64,000 nt of DNA, taken from the NCBI RefSeq assembly GCF_033807715.1, contig NC_084599.1, positions 13,827,125 to 13,891,124 on the forward strand, read 5' to 3'. Position 1 is the first letter of the stretch; every line of letters starts with the position of its first letter. The notes under the pieces were generated by a model, which saw nothing but the letters and a program-made list of their open reading frames with translations, ran no database searches and had not been told where the DNA came from. A program made the position numbers and the translations under genes. Positions 31,601-43,624 of this stretch are shown piece after piece. Source of the DNA: Cololabis saira. Taxonomy: Eukaryota > Chordata > Actinopteri > Beloniformes > Belonidae.

Positions 31601-34425
31601 AACAATAAGAAGAAGAAGAAGAAAAAGAATAATTCCTGCAAATACAATAGGGCCTTCGCACTGCAAGTGCTCGGGCCCTAATAATATACATAAACAACAT
31701 ATATATATATATATATATATACACACATCTTATCATAAACAATATATTATTATATATACCATTTTATATCCGTACATTATGCTGAATCCCCACACAATAA
31801 CTACCTCATGTCTCCTCTTCCCCTTATTTAGCTAAAATCTTTTCTTTGTATTTGCTTTTGAACCTGTAGATGGTTGGACATTGTTTCAGCTCTTTACTCA
31901 GACTGTTCCATAGCCTCACTCCACGGTTTGAAATGCAAAATGTTTTGCTTGTAGTTCTACATGACTGTAATTTAAAATTAATCGGTTCCCTTAATTCATA
32001 TCTCCTCTGTCTTTCCTGTCAATATCATTTAACCCAGTACACCTTTCACTCCCCATCATGCCACCATATTCTTTTAAATTTTTTTTGTGTCTTTCAGGGT
32101 TTACCATCATCTTGGCTAACTCCCGTCAGGATGTTATTGCATTTACGACAGGTCTGCTTTACCTCTTCTTGCCTCAGTGTTTTCCAGGGCAGAAAGTGGA
32201 CGTGAGCTTTGACTACGAGATGCTTCCCAGCAGGAAGCCGAAGTTCTTGGCGCAGACTGCTGCACATGTATCTGGAGCAGCGTTCTACTACCAACAATCT
32301 GATGTCGCAGAGCAGCCCTGGGATAAAAAGGTAATGCCATACATGTTTGTCTGTGGAAAGACCCTGTATGTTTTGTTGAGCTTCAAGTCCCATCCTGTCC
32401 ACTAACCACACTCCTGTGCACTCTGCTTGCTTGCAGAAAATGTTTGGAGTGTGTGTGCATCCGAGGTTCGGCGGCTGGTTTGCCATTAGAGCTCTGCTGG
32501 TGTTTGAAGATGAGGCGATGGGCTCTGAACTGGTGCAGCAGGATCCTATTGACTGCGTGTCTTCCAGAGAGGGCAGGATCCAGCTGCTGGAGGCTTTTAA
32601 CCTTCATTGGAAGGTACGGCACCAAAGTCCATCATTTCTGTGGCACACAGAATTAAAAAAAAAAAAAGAAAGAAAAACAACAAACGTTCCTATTCCAGAG
32701 ATCAGCAGGCAGGTAGCCTTTAGATAAAAGACTGCCACGTGTGATAGAGGTGCTGCTGACCCCCCTCTAGGAGGATTTCAGCTGTTTGTTAGTGTAGAAG
32801 GTGAAACGAGAAAGAACCCTGGTTTGTCCTCCCTGTTTCATGACGATAAGGAAATTCTGCACTCTTATTCTCTTCAAATGATGAATGAATTCATTCTAAA
32901 AGACAAACACCACCTTTAATTTGTTAGGCAACATAATGCAATTAATTTGCTGCTTTCCTTTCGGAAAAGGTCACCTGTCTTAGAAAATGATATACTGTAT
33001 TATTTATTTCTAATTGTGTATTTGATTCAGCTTCACCTTCAGTCACACTGAATTTAGAGCCCACGTGCAAACTTGTAAGGTCCGTACATAAAAAGATATG
33101 CGGGACATGTTGCACCTCTTCTAGATCCTATCCACACTAAACTGTTCAAATTACACAACCTTCTTATCAGAAGAAGTTGGAACGGCTTGACTTTGATTTC
33201 CTTCCAGACGGTAAAAAAAATAAAAAAATGTTTGTTTTGTCTGAACAACTTCATTTATTTTGTCCTTTTGCATCTCTTTTTGCAAGTGTTACAAAAAAGT
33301 TCATAAAAAGGGAATTAAGTGCTTGTAATAATGCAAAACAAAAAAGGATTATATTGGGGGAAAAAAAAGATGTATTTGTCTTTGAGGAGCAAATGTGGAC
33401 AGAAGATCTCAATTTTGTTAACAAATGCATAAGAAAGTCATTAAAATATTTAAAAACAGTTTTTCTCAAAGTAAGATTGAAGGATATTTGTATGTTTTCT
33501 CCTTATGAAAGTGTATCATTGAACTATTCAAGGAATCTCAAGGAATTTCAAAGAGTAAAGGGGTAAAGAGACCAGCCTGAACTGGTACCCACTGACTGCG
33601 TTTACATGCAGTCAATAACCCTTTTAAAACCCGAATATTAGCAATAACCCAAATTTTGACTGCATGTAAACGTAGTCAGTGACTACGTTTACATGTAGCT
33701 TACTGATCTCTGATTCTCAGACAGTGCTGCATCTAATACAGCAGATATAACCACATGGGCAAAGGATTACTTTTGGAAACCTTTTTTCAGGAACTACAAT
33801 AAGGAGTGACTTTTGGAAATGCCACTTAAAAATTTAGTGTGCAGAATAAGTCTTATGTGAACCTTGTCCAGAGGCAGTGTCTTTATTCCCAGGCTCAGAG
33901 GGATCCGGGATGGGCCATCATGAATTGTTGTGTGTTACGTTAACATCTTTGCATGGGATTGTACATTTCACATATGTTTTTTTTAATTGGCGAGAATTTT
34001 TTTTTCTTCAAATAAATGGAATTAATGTGCATTTTCAAGATGAAAGAAAATAGGCATTTGATTGTGATTATTTTGTAATCCTGACCGAGAATTATATGTA
34101 TATGATATCACCTGTGTACTTTAGGTCAGTATTTCATCCTGTAATCCTACTTTAGCTTTACCACAGCAGCTGTTTTTAAACTTGTTACAGTATTCCTAAC
34201 AAGTTTTCAATGAACTTCTTTGAATGTTTTTTGCACCTTTAGGACTGGCACTACAGAGACGTTGTCCGTCCGGTCCAGACGTACTCTCAGAAACAGAGAG
34301 ACTACTTCTCTGTGGCCCCAGCACAGCGTTTTGCTCTTCTCAGTACTTGGGGCTTCCTGCCGAGTGATAGCGATGAAGCTGGACCCACGTCAGATGCAGA
34401 GACTCAGGTGAACGGACACGGCTGA
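28602..34425 (+). CDS. mmachc: MMACHC, cytosolic cobalamin-processing protein (cblC)
   Basis: MMACHC binds incoming vitamin B12 in the cytosol, removes its upper ligand (dealkylation with glutathione, or reductive decyanation) and hands it on through MMADHC for methionine synthase and methylmalonyl-CoA mutase. Five coding exons (28602-28691, 28786-28983, 32178-32330, 32437-32613, 34243-34425), all phase 0, give 266 residues (human 282, longer at the C-terminus). Diagnostic strings: [64 protein letters not shown]. Residues corresponding to human H122, G147 and R161, which are altered in cblC patients, are present (fish H126, G151, R165), so the protein looks functional. The Pro-rich human C-terminal extension is absent. 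Start: [13 protein letters not shown], in a CpG-rich context. Confidence 0.96.
28786..28983 (+). CDS. mmachc: mmachc coding exon 2
   Basis: 66 codons from VGWYNAVLP to SAASQ; acceptor TGATCGCAG, donor GTGAGG. Confidence 0.95.
29631..30190. repeat. Tandem array A, 128-bp period
   Basis: CCCACGAC recurs at 29633, 29761, 29889 and 30017, and CCCACAAC at 30140: four full units and a partial fifth. Units share AAACCATTCAAAAGTTAT and GGACAACCAATCAGAAGAAG. Confidence 0.92.
30195..31560. repeat. Tandem array B, ~360-460-bp period
   Basis: Three large units and a partial fourth. The GCGCTGTTGAG word is at 30199, 30649 and 31464; the GGCGTCTAGCG-type word is at 30334, 30793 and 31150. The third unit has a deletion of about 100 bp. 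Each unit contains AAAATGGCCGACTTCCTGTT. Confidence 0.9.
31699..31721. repeat. Short (TA)n tract
   Basis: About 22 bp of TA repeats just right of the composite element. Confidence 0.9.
32178..32330 (+). CDS. mmachc: mmachc coding exon 3
   Basis: 51 codons, [14 protein letters not shown]... to PWDKK. The acceptor TTGCCTCAG was chosen over a downstream TTTTCCAG and an upstream TTTCAG because it alone keeps the frame and aligns with human. Confidence 0.9.
32437..32613 (+). CDS. mmachc: mmachc coding exon 4
   Basis: 59 codons with [13 protein letters not shown] and FNLHWK at the end; acceptor GCTTGCAG, donor GTACGG. Confidence 0.95.
32614..34242 (+). other. mmachc intron 4
   Basis: 1.6 kb of AT-rich DNA with a small MITE at 33591-33680. 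A 129-codon open frame at 33177-33566 has no recognisable content. Confidence 0.75.
33591..33680. mobile_element. 90-bp MITE with 25-bp inverted ends
   Basis: Arms 33591-33615 and 33656-33680 match at 24 of 25 bases (ACTGACTGCGTTTACATGCA...). Directly to the right, a third partial copy of the arm (GACTACGTTTACATGTAG) follows. Confidence 0.8.
34243..34425 (+). CDS. mmachc: mmachc coding exon 5 (last)
   Basis: 60 codons from DWHYRDVV through [15 protein letters not shown] to VNGHG, then TGA; acceptor CACCTTTAG. Confidence 0.94.
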   Translation, partial: DWHYRDVVRPVQTYSQKQRDYFSVAPAQRFALLSTWGFLPSDSDEAGPTSDAETQVNGHG

Positions 34426-34810
34426 GCTGAAGTGGAGCTGCTGTCCATCTCTCATCAGCTCCATGCTCTGCTGACCTTTGGACTCTTAACTTTTTTTTTT
34501 TTTGTGAATTCTGGCTAAACAGTGACAGGGATTTGTGTTTTTATTCAAACTTGCACAATGTATTTTAAGTTAACATTGGACATTTTTGTTCCAAGATGAG
34601 TAAGCCATAATGTTTTTCATCAAAAATCAACACTACTTTAAAAGAAGTCACGTTTTTGTTGCTATAATGATGAGTTATTCTGTTATCGTCTTTAAAATCC
34701 TTCTGTTTGGGTAAAAGGCTTTAAAAATATCTATTTATTTTATGTATAAAACACAAAAATGAGTCTACTGTTGTTAGATTATGAATAAAAAAAATATGTT
34801 TTTAAAAGCA
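34426..34810 (+). other. mmachc 3' UTR
   Basis: About 380 bp of AT-rich sequence after the stop, ending shortly after the poly(A) signal. Confidence 0.75.
34784..34789 (+). terminator. mmachc poly(A) signal
   Basis: AATAAA, the first canonical signal downstream of the stop, about 360 bp from it. Confidence 0.75.
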
Positions 34811-36522
34811 GTCTCCTGTGCTTACCAAATCACACTTTAAGAAAAAGAAAGAAAATCATCTATTCATTTACCTCCCTCCTGCGTTTATGTGTTTGTCATG
34901 TTCTTGCCTATTTTAACTGCGGACTAACACTTTCTGTCCGTGGCTCAATACTCAGTAGGAAACACTAGTGGGTGGACACACGCACACATATTCTATCCCC
35001 TATTAAAATGAATAAGTGAAGGTTGTGATCATGTGAAACGAGCACCGAGGCTGCAGCTCCAGTTCGGGATAAAGTCACTTTCACACTCAGGCCTGTAGGT
35101 GTGGCTGTTGTCTCTTGATGGCTGAGTGTCGGTGCTGCGGCGTCTGAGGCAAATGTTCAACGCTCGATGAAGTCCAGTGCTGACTCCAGATAACCTGCAT
35201 GGCGCTATAAAGTATGCAGATTTTTGTCTGTTTTTTGACACTGAAGTTACTTTGTGAATGTGTTGCTACGTGATCTTAAATGGAGAGCTTTGACTTTTAG
35301 CTCTTATCAGTTTTTGAGACTATTTCTGAGCCATTAGAGATCCTTTTCCACATTTTATCTTCATTGCAACACCCCATCCCTCTGTCTCTTTATTGCATCT
35401 TTCTGTTCACCCCTGTCTCCCTCCGGTGTTCTGTCTTTCTGTATACTGAATCAGCATTTCTGAGCACTATGCCGCAGGCCTGCAGAGAACCAGACCGAGG
35501 GCTTAATTATATTCCCACAGTTTCATCTTTCCACGCTTTTGCTCTGTCCTCACTTTTTCTGTATGTATCTTTGAATCAGTGCTGCGGTTTCATTCTCAAT
35601 CCACCATATAAAATACAAAACCTGTTATGCTAGATTCAAATTCCTCTTTTTTCTTTTTTTTTTTGAACTGGAACATTAAGTGTGAAGCACAGGTGCAAAC
35701 TAAAATGAGATGGGCTAGATTTATTTTCCTGCTCTTTGTGCTGCAGTTCAGTCTTTCTTTGCAGTGCCCTTGTGTTTTGTAAGTTTTAACTGATATATAT
35801 TTAGATGAGGTGAAGTAATACATTTTCCATTGTCGCATGTGTTTTAAGTGCCAGAAAAAAAACAAAAACAGACCGACACACCTGATGATTTGTCTTCACA
35901 TTTAATTTTGGTAACCCAGCACATGTCAAGTCCTGGCAGACAACTGCAATGCCAACATTTCACTATCCATAAATAACACATTTAAGAGTTTTGGGAATGT
36001 ATCCCTCCAGCAAAGGCTTGTAAAAAAAAAAAAAAAAAAAACGAAAAGAATAAAAGATGTATGGTTGTTATGGTTGCATGCAGCAAAACGATCTGGAGCT
36101 GAGACAGTTTTGGGCAAAGATAAAAAAGAGGAGAAAGGCAGGGAAAATGGATGAGTGGTGTTTCATGGGTTGAGGATCAGTGAAGCGGTGCCATCCGCCC
36201 ACAGACATCAGCTAACAAGATGAGAGGGGAAAGGCCAGGAGCGCACCAGCAACAGAGGAACTGGAAGCTGAGCAGGGGGAGGAAAGGACCAGCATCCAGA
36301 ACATGTGGTAGAGTTGTACACTGAAAATTCACAGAAACATTTTTTGCATTCAAAATGAATGTTAAGAAAGGGACAATAAAAAGTTTTTGATATCATTTTT
36401 ACAACAAGGTTAAGATTTATGCAAAACAGGAATGAGTAAAGTGAGGTAAAGTAAAACGAGCGTGCTTACTCGTACAATATAATCTCACGTTCTCTCAGAA
36501 GCTTGCAGCTGACTCCAGTTGA

Positions 36523-36563
<41 letters not shown>

Positions 36564-38738
36564 CTCCCAGAGGTTTTAACATTTTATAACTGTCTCCTTA
36601 TCAGTTTCATGGCTTAGCATAATGAATTAGTCCCCGGCCTCAGAATTTCCCCTGCAGCCAATTGAAGGCCGGTTGCTGGTTGTGGAGTCCAATAGATGAA
36701 GAGAGGGAGTGATCAGTCCGGTTCAGAGGGAAGAGACTTGGGGATGTGCAAATAGAGCACTGTCCAGTTCTCTCATTATCAGACTCAACCAGGCGATAAA
36801 AGCAGAAACCCCCCTCTCTGTCCACCCACAAACACTTAGCGCTTCTGTTAAACAAAGCATCAGATCAACTCAGAAAATAAAGCCCTCTCACTGATTTTCT
36901 CATGGGTCTCCTAACTCCTCCAACAGGCACTGAGCATAATGTATGCTTCTCATTTGAGTTGATAGACTAAACTTCAGTTGCGTAGTTCTCATGCAAACAA
37001 AAGGTGAGAACATGGCAGCTTGTTATGGTTATTCATACTGCTGGTCTGCTTCCAGTACTCTCTGAGCAACAACCACATATACTGTAGTATAAAAGTCCTG
37101 GCACTCTTAGTTTTTTTTTATGGTGATCGTTTAAATGACTATCATTACAAATAAACGACATTACGTACATAAAAAAAATGACTCTGTAAGCAAAAGTCAT
37201 TTAGTGTTACGTCCCTCAGAATCAACACATTCAACTCTTTTATTTAAGGGGAACTGTCACATACAGATGTTTGCAATGATGCTAATTAGGAGTTGATTTT
37301 ATTGAAGTTTTGGATAATGTTTTCTGTTTGTTTCATTAAAGATAATTGGAAAACAATCTATTTATTACCAGGTTTTAATACAGAGGAGTTCATGATTGAT
37401 TGGATGACTGCTAGGTTGTGGGTGCAAGCCCACACCATCATCCCCACCACCACTTACAGCTTACAGCTATGAGATATTTGTGCTGCAGTGTTCGATGTTG
37501 CAGAGCATGGAGTTGTTCACTGCTGCCACATAACTTCTCTTTAGTCTCTTCTGTCTAAGACATGCCTGGGTTTTCTCCTGCTCTCAAGTTTGATCTTGCT
37601 GGGATGTCCACTTCTGGGAATTCAGGTAACTCTAATGTTTCCCGCTTATAAATCTTTCAAATCGCTGCATCGTTTGAAAATGGCCTTATAACTCATATCA
37701 GATTGATGGACAGCTTCTCCAAGGTCATTGCTGATGTCGTTCCTCCTTGACATCGTTAATACACACCCACATGTACACTCCATACAGTACATTTGATTAC
37801 CAGCACCTGACTGATACTTACCCCCTTAAATGCTATGACTATAAGGCCTGTATGTCTTTGTCCTGATGTATGAGACGTTAAGATTGAAAGAGGTTGAACA
37901 TGACTGTATTTCAAATGAATGAACAAAAGCCAAAATAAAAAAAACATATGGGCTTAAAAAAATGTTAAAAAAAATAATAATTATGCCTCTTTCTCTCTGG
38001 AGAACTGCAGCCTCGCAGCATTCATCGGAGACAGCCTCACCTCCACCATAATAACTCAGTCATTAAAGACCGAGGCGGCTGCCAGGATGTCCCTGAGCTA
38101 AAGTTTCCCCTATATCCGCTGTTTTAGGTTGCCTGTATTTTCCTGATGAAGTGATGTGTCATCCTGTTCTGACGCAAAGCATTCAGTTGCTAGGATTACT
38201 CCAAAGAAGTTGATGTAAATGTAGTGTCAACGCCCGGGTTGCCAATATCTACTGTTGCAGTTCATAAAAAAAGTTGGAGGTGCCAAACTTTTAAAAGTAA
38301 TACATTTATCCCATTTGCAAAAGATGACTGTGAAAAAGTAGTTCAGTACAGATCAAAGATCACCCGGCCAAAGCTCTGAAGCTAATCGTTCACATTTTAT
38401 ATCTAAGCGTTTAATCTGCACCTTCAGTAATTACATTAATGACTTTAAAGTAATGTTGATGTGCTCATTAAAGTGTGCAACAAATATGCTTTCTTATCTT
38501 AGTGTCACAACTAATCTTTTAGGACTGTATTGACCACAGAGTTTAGCTTAAGACAAACAACGACAATAAAATAAAGGCTCATTCAGGGCTAAGTTTATAA
38601 CATGCTTTAGGCCATTATTGGGTGGTATGTCTTTAAAACCTTCAAACCTGATGAGAGAGTTTAATTATTCTGAATAGTTCACTGAAACCACAGGGACTAA
38701 TTCCTCACATGCGAGGACAGATTCATTGTTTATAGTAA
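34811..38738. other. Intergenic region right of mmachc
   Basis: No exon recognised on either strand. It contains a (GT)n tract at 36525-36559 and A/T runs. An ATTAAA on the minus strand near 35901 could mark the 3' end of a minus-strand transcript, but no coding exon supports it. Confidence 0.55.
36525..36559. repeat. (GT)n microsatellite
   Basis: A GT dinucleotide tract of about 35 bp. Confidence 0.97.
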
Positions 38739-39284
38739 GGAAGTCTCAGTCAAAAATACTTAAATATATGTGAAAATATACATTTTCCTTTTACTAGTAA
38801 TAAAATTAAAGAGGCTAATTTTAAATGTATTCACAAACTTTATTTAATGCACAACATTTCAAAGGATATCTCTTCAAAATGTCCAAGATGTAAAAGAATC
38901 GATGGAACATTTGTACATATGTTTTGGGAATGTGATCTTTTAATAAGTTTCTGGAAATCAATTCATTCCTTCACACAATCAGTATTAGAAATTAATTTTG
39001 AGTTAAGCTCCAATTTGTATTTATTAAACGACACACTGGATCTTCAGTTAGACCGGAAAAAAAGCAGGATATTAATTATGATCACATACTTCGCTAAGAA
39101 ATGCATACTTTTACTCTGGAAAGATGATTCCCCTCCAACTTTCAAGTTTTTTTTGGATCAAATTTCAGTTTTTTTACCATTGGAAAAATTAACTTTAGAA
39201 AAATACAACCGTGCTCATATTTTTCAAGAATTTTGGTTCCCATTACTCTCAAAACTGGATAATTTTTCCAAAGGGGACCAATGA
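38739..39284 (+). mobile_element. LINE ORF2 C-terminal fragment (5'-truncated)
   Basis: An open frame of about 180 codons ends at a stop at 39284. It shows the C-terminal cysteine/histidine motif CPRCK...G.FVHMFWEC...FW that follows the reverse transcriptase in L1/Tx1-type elements. Endonuclease and reverse transcriptase domains are absent, so it is a dead copy. It is followed by (TA)n and a poly(T) run. The clade is inferred. Confidence 0.85.
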
Positions 39285-39328
39285 GTATCTTTATTTTCGA
39301 ACTTGTGCCTTATATGTATGTATGTTTG

Positions 39329-39332
<4 letters not shown>

Positions 39333-39398
<66 letters not shown>
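39333..39398. repeat. (TA)n microsatellite
   Basis: About 66 bp of TA repeats immediately downstream of the LINE fragment, followed at 39494-39519 by a run of T. Confidence 0.97.
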
Positions 39399-39401
<3 letters not shown>

Positions 39402-39539
39402 TGATATCGCTGTTGCTGCCATTATATATTTTTTTATTTATTTATATATATTTTTTTAATATTTATTTAATTTTGTTCTCCCTTAATGTATGTTTTTTTT
39501 TTTTTTTTTTTTTTTTTTTCTTTTTTCCCTAGGGTAATT

Positions 39540-42500
39540 ATGGGGAGGGTAGGAAAGTGGGTATAATAGAAATCATGCATTTGAAAATGTGAATTGTGAA
39601 AATTATTGTGAAATAGTAAGGAAGTCACTACAGCACCCTTTAAATTGCCCTGAAGACACAAAACGTTCTGCAGGTTGTCCCTGTTTCACCCTAAATGATT
39701 GCAATGAGCTGCAGACCTCACATGTCTGCTGTGATGAAGTCTCACATGGCACCACCTCTGTATGAGTTAGATGACAGTGATGCATAAAGCATCAGAGCTG
39801 CCAGTTCCTTACTGTGCCTCTGCACAAAATAAGGAGAGAAAAAACCACCCCCATCTGAGAAGCAAAACTTATCCGTATCCTTGATGCCTCTCTCTTCCCT
39901 TTGATCTGTTTCCTGCTCTTTGCACCAGTGGCTAATCCGTTGGGTTAACCAGCTGTTAAAGCAGTTGAAAAGGTCTAGTTGCTTTGGTCGCCCACCACTT
40001 CCCTCTCCTCGTCTTCTCCTTCATGTGTCTCTCCTGAGCCTCCTGGAGAGACGTCTTCCTGTTGATCCCTGTTTCTGGGCAGGAGAGAGGAGTTATGCCC
40101 ACAAGCATTTTCTGGTTCAAGCATGAAGTTTATCGACTTTGTTCATGTTTTACTTATATTACTGAAGGTAAAAAGGGCTGTGTCAATGTGAGCGCTGTTG
40201 AACAGCTGTGTCCACTGAGTTTTGTTCACTCTCTGAGTGTTAAAGGAACATTAAAACATTGAATATTGCTGAAAAATGGTGATTAATGTTGGCATGTGGG
40301 GGCAATAAACCTACGACAAAATACACTTAAGCTTTTTGGATTGTCGGAGGCTATTTAAAGCCAAGGACAAGACTCAAAAATGTCATTCCACTTATTTGAC
40401 AGTGTGAACAGGCTCCCTGGAGGCAAATCAAGATAAATTGAAATGTCTATGTGTTCAGAAAGTGTAGGAAAGGAAGTGCTTGGTCTGGACATCTCTGTTC
40501 AGTCTCTGCTTTTTTGTTTGAAGTCCCTTCAAGTCAACGACTGATGTTGCACAAACTACTATCAAAAGACAGAAAAGAAGGTTTATCTGCATCCAACACT
40601 TGCCAATTTTTTCATAAATATTTAAATAGACATTCAGACATTTTTGAGGCTTAAAAATAACAATTCATTCTGACATAAATCATTTGCCCTGAGTGCTGGC
40701 ATTAGCGGGCATTTTTCTGAAAACACAACTCCATCCTAATGCAAAACTGCTTCGATTCACATCATTTTGGTCCTTAAGAAAAGTTTACATGCTTCAGCAT
40801 TTAATAATAGAGCTAGAGTTTTTTTAACTTCAGAATATTACTTAAAATCATGATGAGGAACAGAATTTGACTAAAAGCATTTCATAAATGTTTGTTTTAA
40901 TGTATGCCTTCCATCCGCTAACATCGTAATGTTTTAAACCAGGTTTGTGTTCTGTATAAAGATAGAAATCAGTACACAGAAACATTTTATATTTTGCACG
41001 TGTTTCTGTGCATGTAGAAGCACATAAATGTTCATCATTTTCAATGTGTAAACCATGGCTTTTTGTCGCTACTATCCAGTCTCCCTTTTTCATGAGGATC
41101 TTCAGAGTGAAGTGCGTCATAAATTTCCTCTAATTAGGTGAGTGTTCATTCTGTTCATTGATGGACCTTAAAGTCTAAAATGGGCCAGTTGAATCACCTG
41201 TCCTCAGGTGCACCCGATTTAATTGGATTGGTAGTTTGGAATCAGTGAGTAAGCGGGCGCCACAAAGTAAAATATCCGGGGTAATGAAGATGGTCACAGG
41301 TCAATCCTTATTCAAGCCAAACGCTGAAATATTCACAGCGTGATGCTGGAACGGAGGAGGCGGCTGGTTTTGAGAGCTCAAAGCACCTGCTGTCCGACAT
41401 TCAGCATCAGTAAGTGTAACGCTAGAACATATGAATTCATTAGGCTCAGACTGACCTGCTATGACGAGCAATTTAGTTTCAAACACAGTTAGGCACCTGC
41501 GGGAGAGAGGAAATTAGCATTTTAAATAGGGACGATTATAGGCCAGGCCACAGTGTGCAGGGATGTGTGCGTGTGTGTAAGTGTGGCTTTGTGTGTACTG
41601 AGACACAGGCAAATCCTCTCTTCTCACTTAACTCGAGTAACACATCCCGGCGGTTTTTGCCATCTGAAATATTGACACAACATAATGCTCTCCTCCCACA
41701 CCACATCCACTCTTTATAAATAGAGTAGCGGTGCTGAGCGCAGCTGGAGAGCACTTCTCAGAGCACTCGAATCTGGCAAAGCAAAGAAACTACTGTGCAT
41801 TACTCCTGCATTTAGCTGGCGGCTTTCTATAAAAAAGGCCACTTTTGTGGGGGTCTTAATTACAGATTATTCTGATATGATAGTTACGGAACATTTCTAT
41901 TCAGTTTTATTCATATAGGGTTGAATATATATAACACTGGACTTTTTCTGACCTGCACACAGGTGTATTTTCTCACAAAGTCCCCCTGGAGATAAAAATA
42001 TTTTTTTATAGTAGACTATTTTGTTGTTGAGACCTGCTGCAATTTATCACTAAAGGAAAACTAAGAAAGCATCTAAATTCTAGAGGCAGAGTTAAGTGTT
42101 CAACAAGACCTCATGGATGAGAGACATGGGGCTCATATAGAGGCTATTGGGATGCCCGTTGGCACATGTCTTGATGTGCCCATCAAAGTTTCAGTCCATG
42201 TCAGGGATGACAGGTCAAGCACAAGACAAACTGGGCGCTTTATCAAGATGGTTGAGATGAAATCAGGACATCAGATCCGTTTACATCGTTTAGATCTGTG
42301 GTCTTCGCAGATCACTCACCATGCATGTCATGTGAGCCACAAACTGGTTTTCTGTTCTGGACCTTGCAAATGCAATTTTCAGTGGGCGTGTGGATCCTGC
42401 TAATCAGTTTAGGTTTGCATTTAACTCAAAATGCGAACCTTTGACTTTCACTCGTCTGTGTCAAGGTTACTGTGAGTCACCTACCATCTATGATGCTGCT

Positions 42501-42540
42501 TTGTAAAAGAGTTTGTACAAAGCAGCCTGAACAAAGAGCA
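39540..42540. other. Intergenic region
   Basis: No gene is recognised. The stretch 41100-41520 is of mixed composition with several TAAT-type words and could be conserved noncoding DNA, but this cannot be told from one sequence. The 96-codon frame at 42113-42403 matches nothing I know. Confidence 0.5.
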
Positions 42541-42554
42541 TTATGTGAGCTCAT

Positions 42555-43282
42555 GTGAGCAGTGTGAGGCTGATGCTAACACTCTTAAAACACTTGGCTG
42601 CAGAGGGCTATAAAGCGACTGTGTCAAAAAAAACCCAACAAAAGTCACATTTCTGGGGCAAGTTATCTCCGCTGAGAGCAAGTGATTACTGTTACGAAGA
42701 AACAGATGATGTCATTTTTGGGAACCTGTTCCTACTGAGGAATCTTCGTACCATGTTACGCTGTATTGGAGGCTCCTCTGAGCCCTCTCGTTCATGGGGA
42801 GGGCTTGGAGGCTCGTGATAAGTTGGTCTGGACTCCTGAAGCGGTCGAGGCGTTGAACGAGCTGAAACTAGCTAGCTACACACTGCTCCTGCTTTAGGGA
42901 TGGCTGACTGTTCCCGTCCTTTCACCTAAACGGTGGAAGAGAGGGATGGATGCATGACCTCAGTTCCCCTGCAGGAACACGTGGGTTGATGAGACCTATT
43001 GCCTTGTTTTCCAGTAAACTGGACCCAGTTGTGCTTACTTCAGTAACGCTGCAACAGGGGATTACCACTTTCCTAAGGATTCCTGCTGACGTTGGAGGTG
43101 TTGAACATTGTTTTGATACACATTACACCTGCCCCTGCCCCTGCCGCTGCTCAAGAGATGGCATCTTCGGGGGACCAACACCGACCCTGGCATCTCTTCA
43201 GAAGTCTGGGTCTGGGATGAAGGCTCCTTTCAGCCACACAGATTACCAGAGCAATAGTTGGTATCTGACGATGGTGATGTAA
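42555..43282 (+). pseudogene. ERV pol remnant (RT end, connection, RNase H start)
   Basis: Three successive pol segments occur in three different reading frames with at least two frameshifts and internal stops. No catalytic YxDD box or integrase is visible. Confidence 0.78.
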
Positions 43283-43624
43283 ACCCGTCGTATGGAGCTG
43301 GCAAATAGTTGTTATCTATGTTCTGCTTCACCAAAGTTCTCTCAAGGTTCGGTTTCCCTCGCTCCTTTGCCCCTTGCGGGTGCCGAAACGCTGGGAGTGT
43401 TGTTGGCTTTTACTGTCCAGAATCAGAAAGTAAAGGACCCTGAGGGTTATAGAAGGACAGCTGATGTGAATGGTTCAATCAGGGCATGTAGTGTGTTCAT
43501 TCCTAATTATTCTGATTTGCTATTAGAGCTTGAAATGTCACTGCACCATATAAAAACACTAAGGTTTGTTTCACCATTGTTTACAATAAATCCCACTATT
43601 TACAGAGCTCCTGTGTGTTTCTAC

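Larger units (their letters stand above)
29555..31680. mobile_element. Composite non-autonomous repeat element with two internal tandem arrays
   Basis: It begins TTAAAGCTGCAAGCAGCGAT...GGGCCCTCGCAC and ends GGGCCTTCGCACTGCAAGTG...GGGCCCTAAT, end words shared by a very abundant fish repeat family. Inside are a 128-bp array (29631-30190) and a ~360-460-bp array (30195-31560). It has no coding capacity. I cannot name the class. Confidence 0.75.
29276..32090 (-). mobile_element. Reverse-oriented LINE 3' fragment, split by a nested element
   Basis: The left part (29276-29554) has a reversed (TTGATTGA)n tail and GTCCTACCCCTT; the right part (31681-32090) holds CTCCACGGTTTGAAATGCAA and TTCTTTTAAATTTTTTTTGT. 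Both are familiar from the 3' region of one fish non-LTR element read backwards. The middle is the composite element. Exact right end and clade are uncertain. Confidence 0.6.
28984..32177 (+). other. mmachc intron 2
   Basis: A 3.2-kb intron made mostly of a reverse-oriented LINE piece split by a 2.1-kb composite repeat element. No exon is seen in it. Confidence 0.85.

Noticed and set aside
29902..31835. Several open frames of 70-141 codons
   Set aside because: They repeat with the units of the tandem arrays, differ in frame and have no known domain.
32098..32177. Upstream extension of mmachc exon 3 using the acceptor at TTTCAG before 32099
   Set aside because: It would insert about 27 residues with no counterpart in human MMACHC; the acceptor at 32177 aligns directly.
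33177..33566. 129-codon lysine-rich frame in mmachc intron 4
   Set aside because: AT-rich composition favours such frames; no recognisable domain or splice context, and mmachc is complete without it.
42113..42403. 96-codon frame left of the ERV pol piece
   Set aside because: No retroviral or host motif recognised; not counted as part of the provirus.
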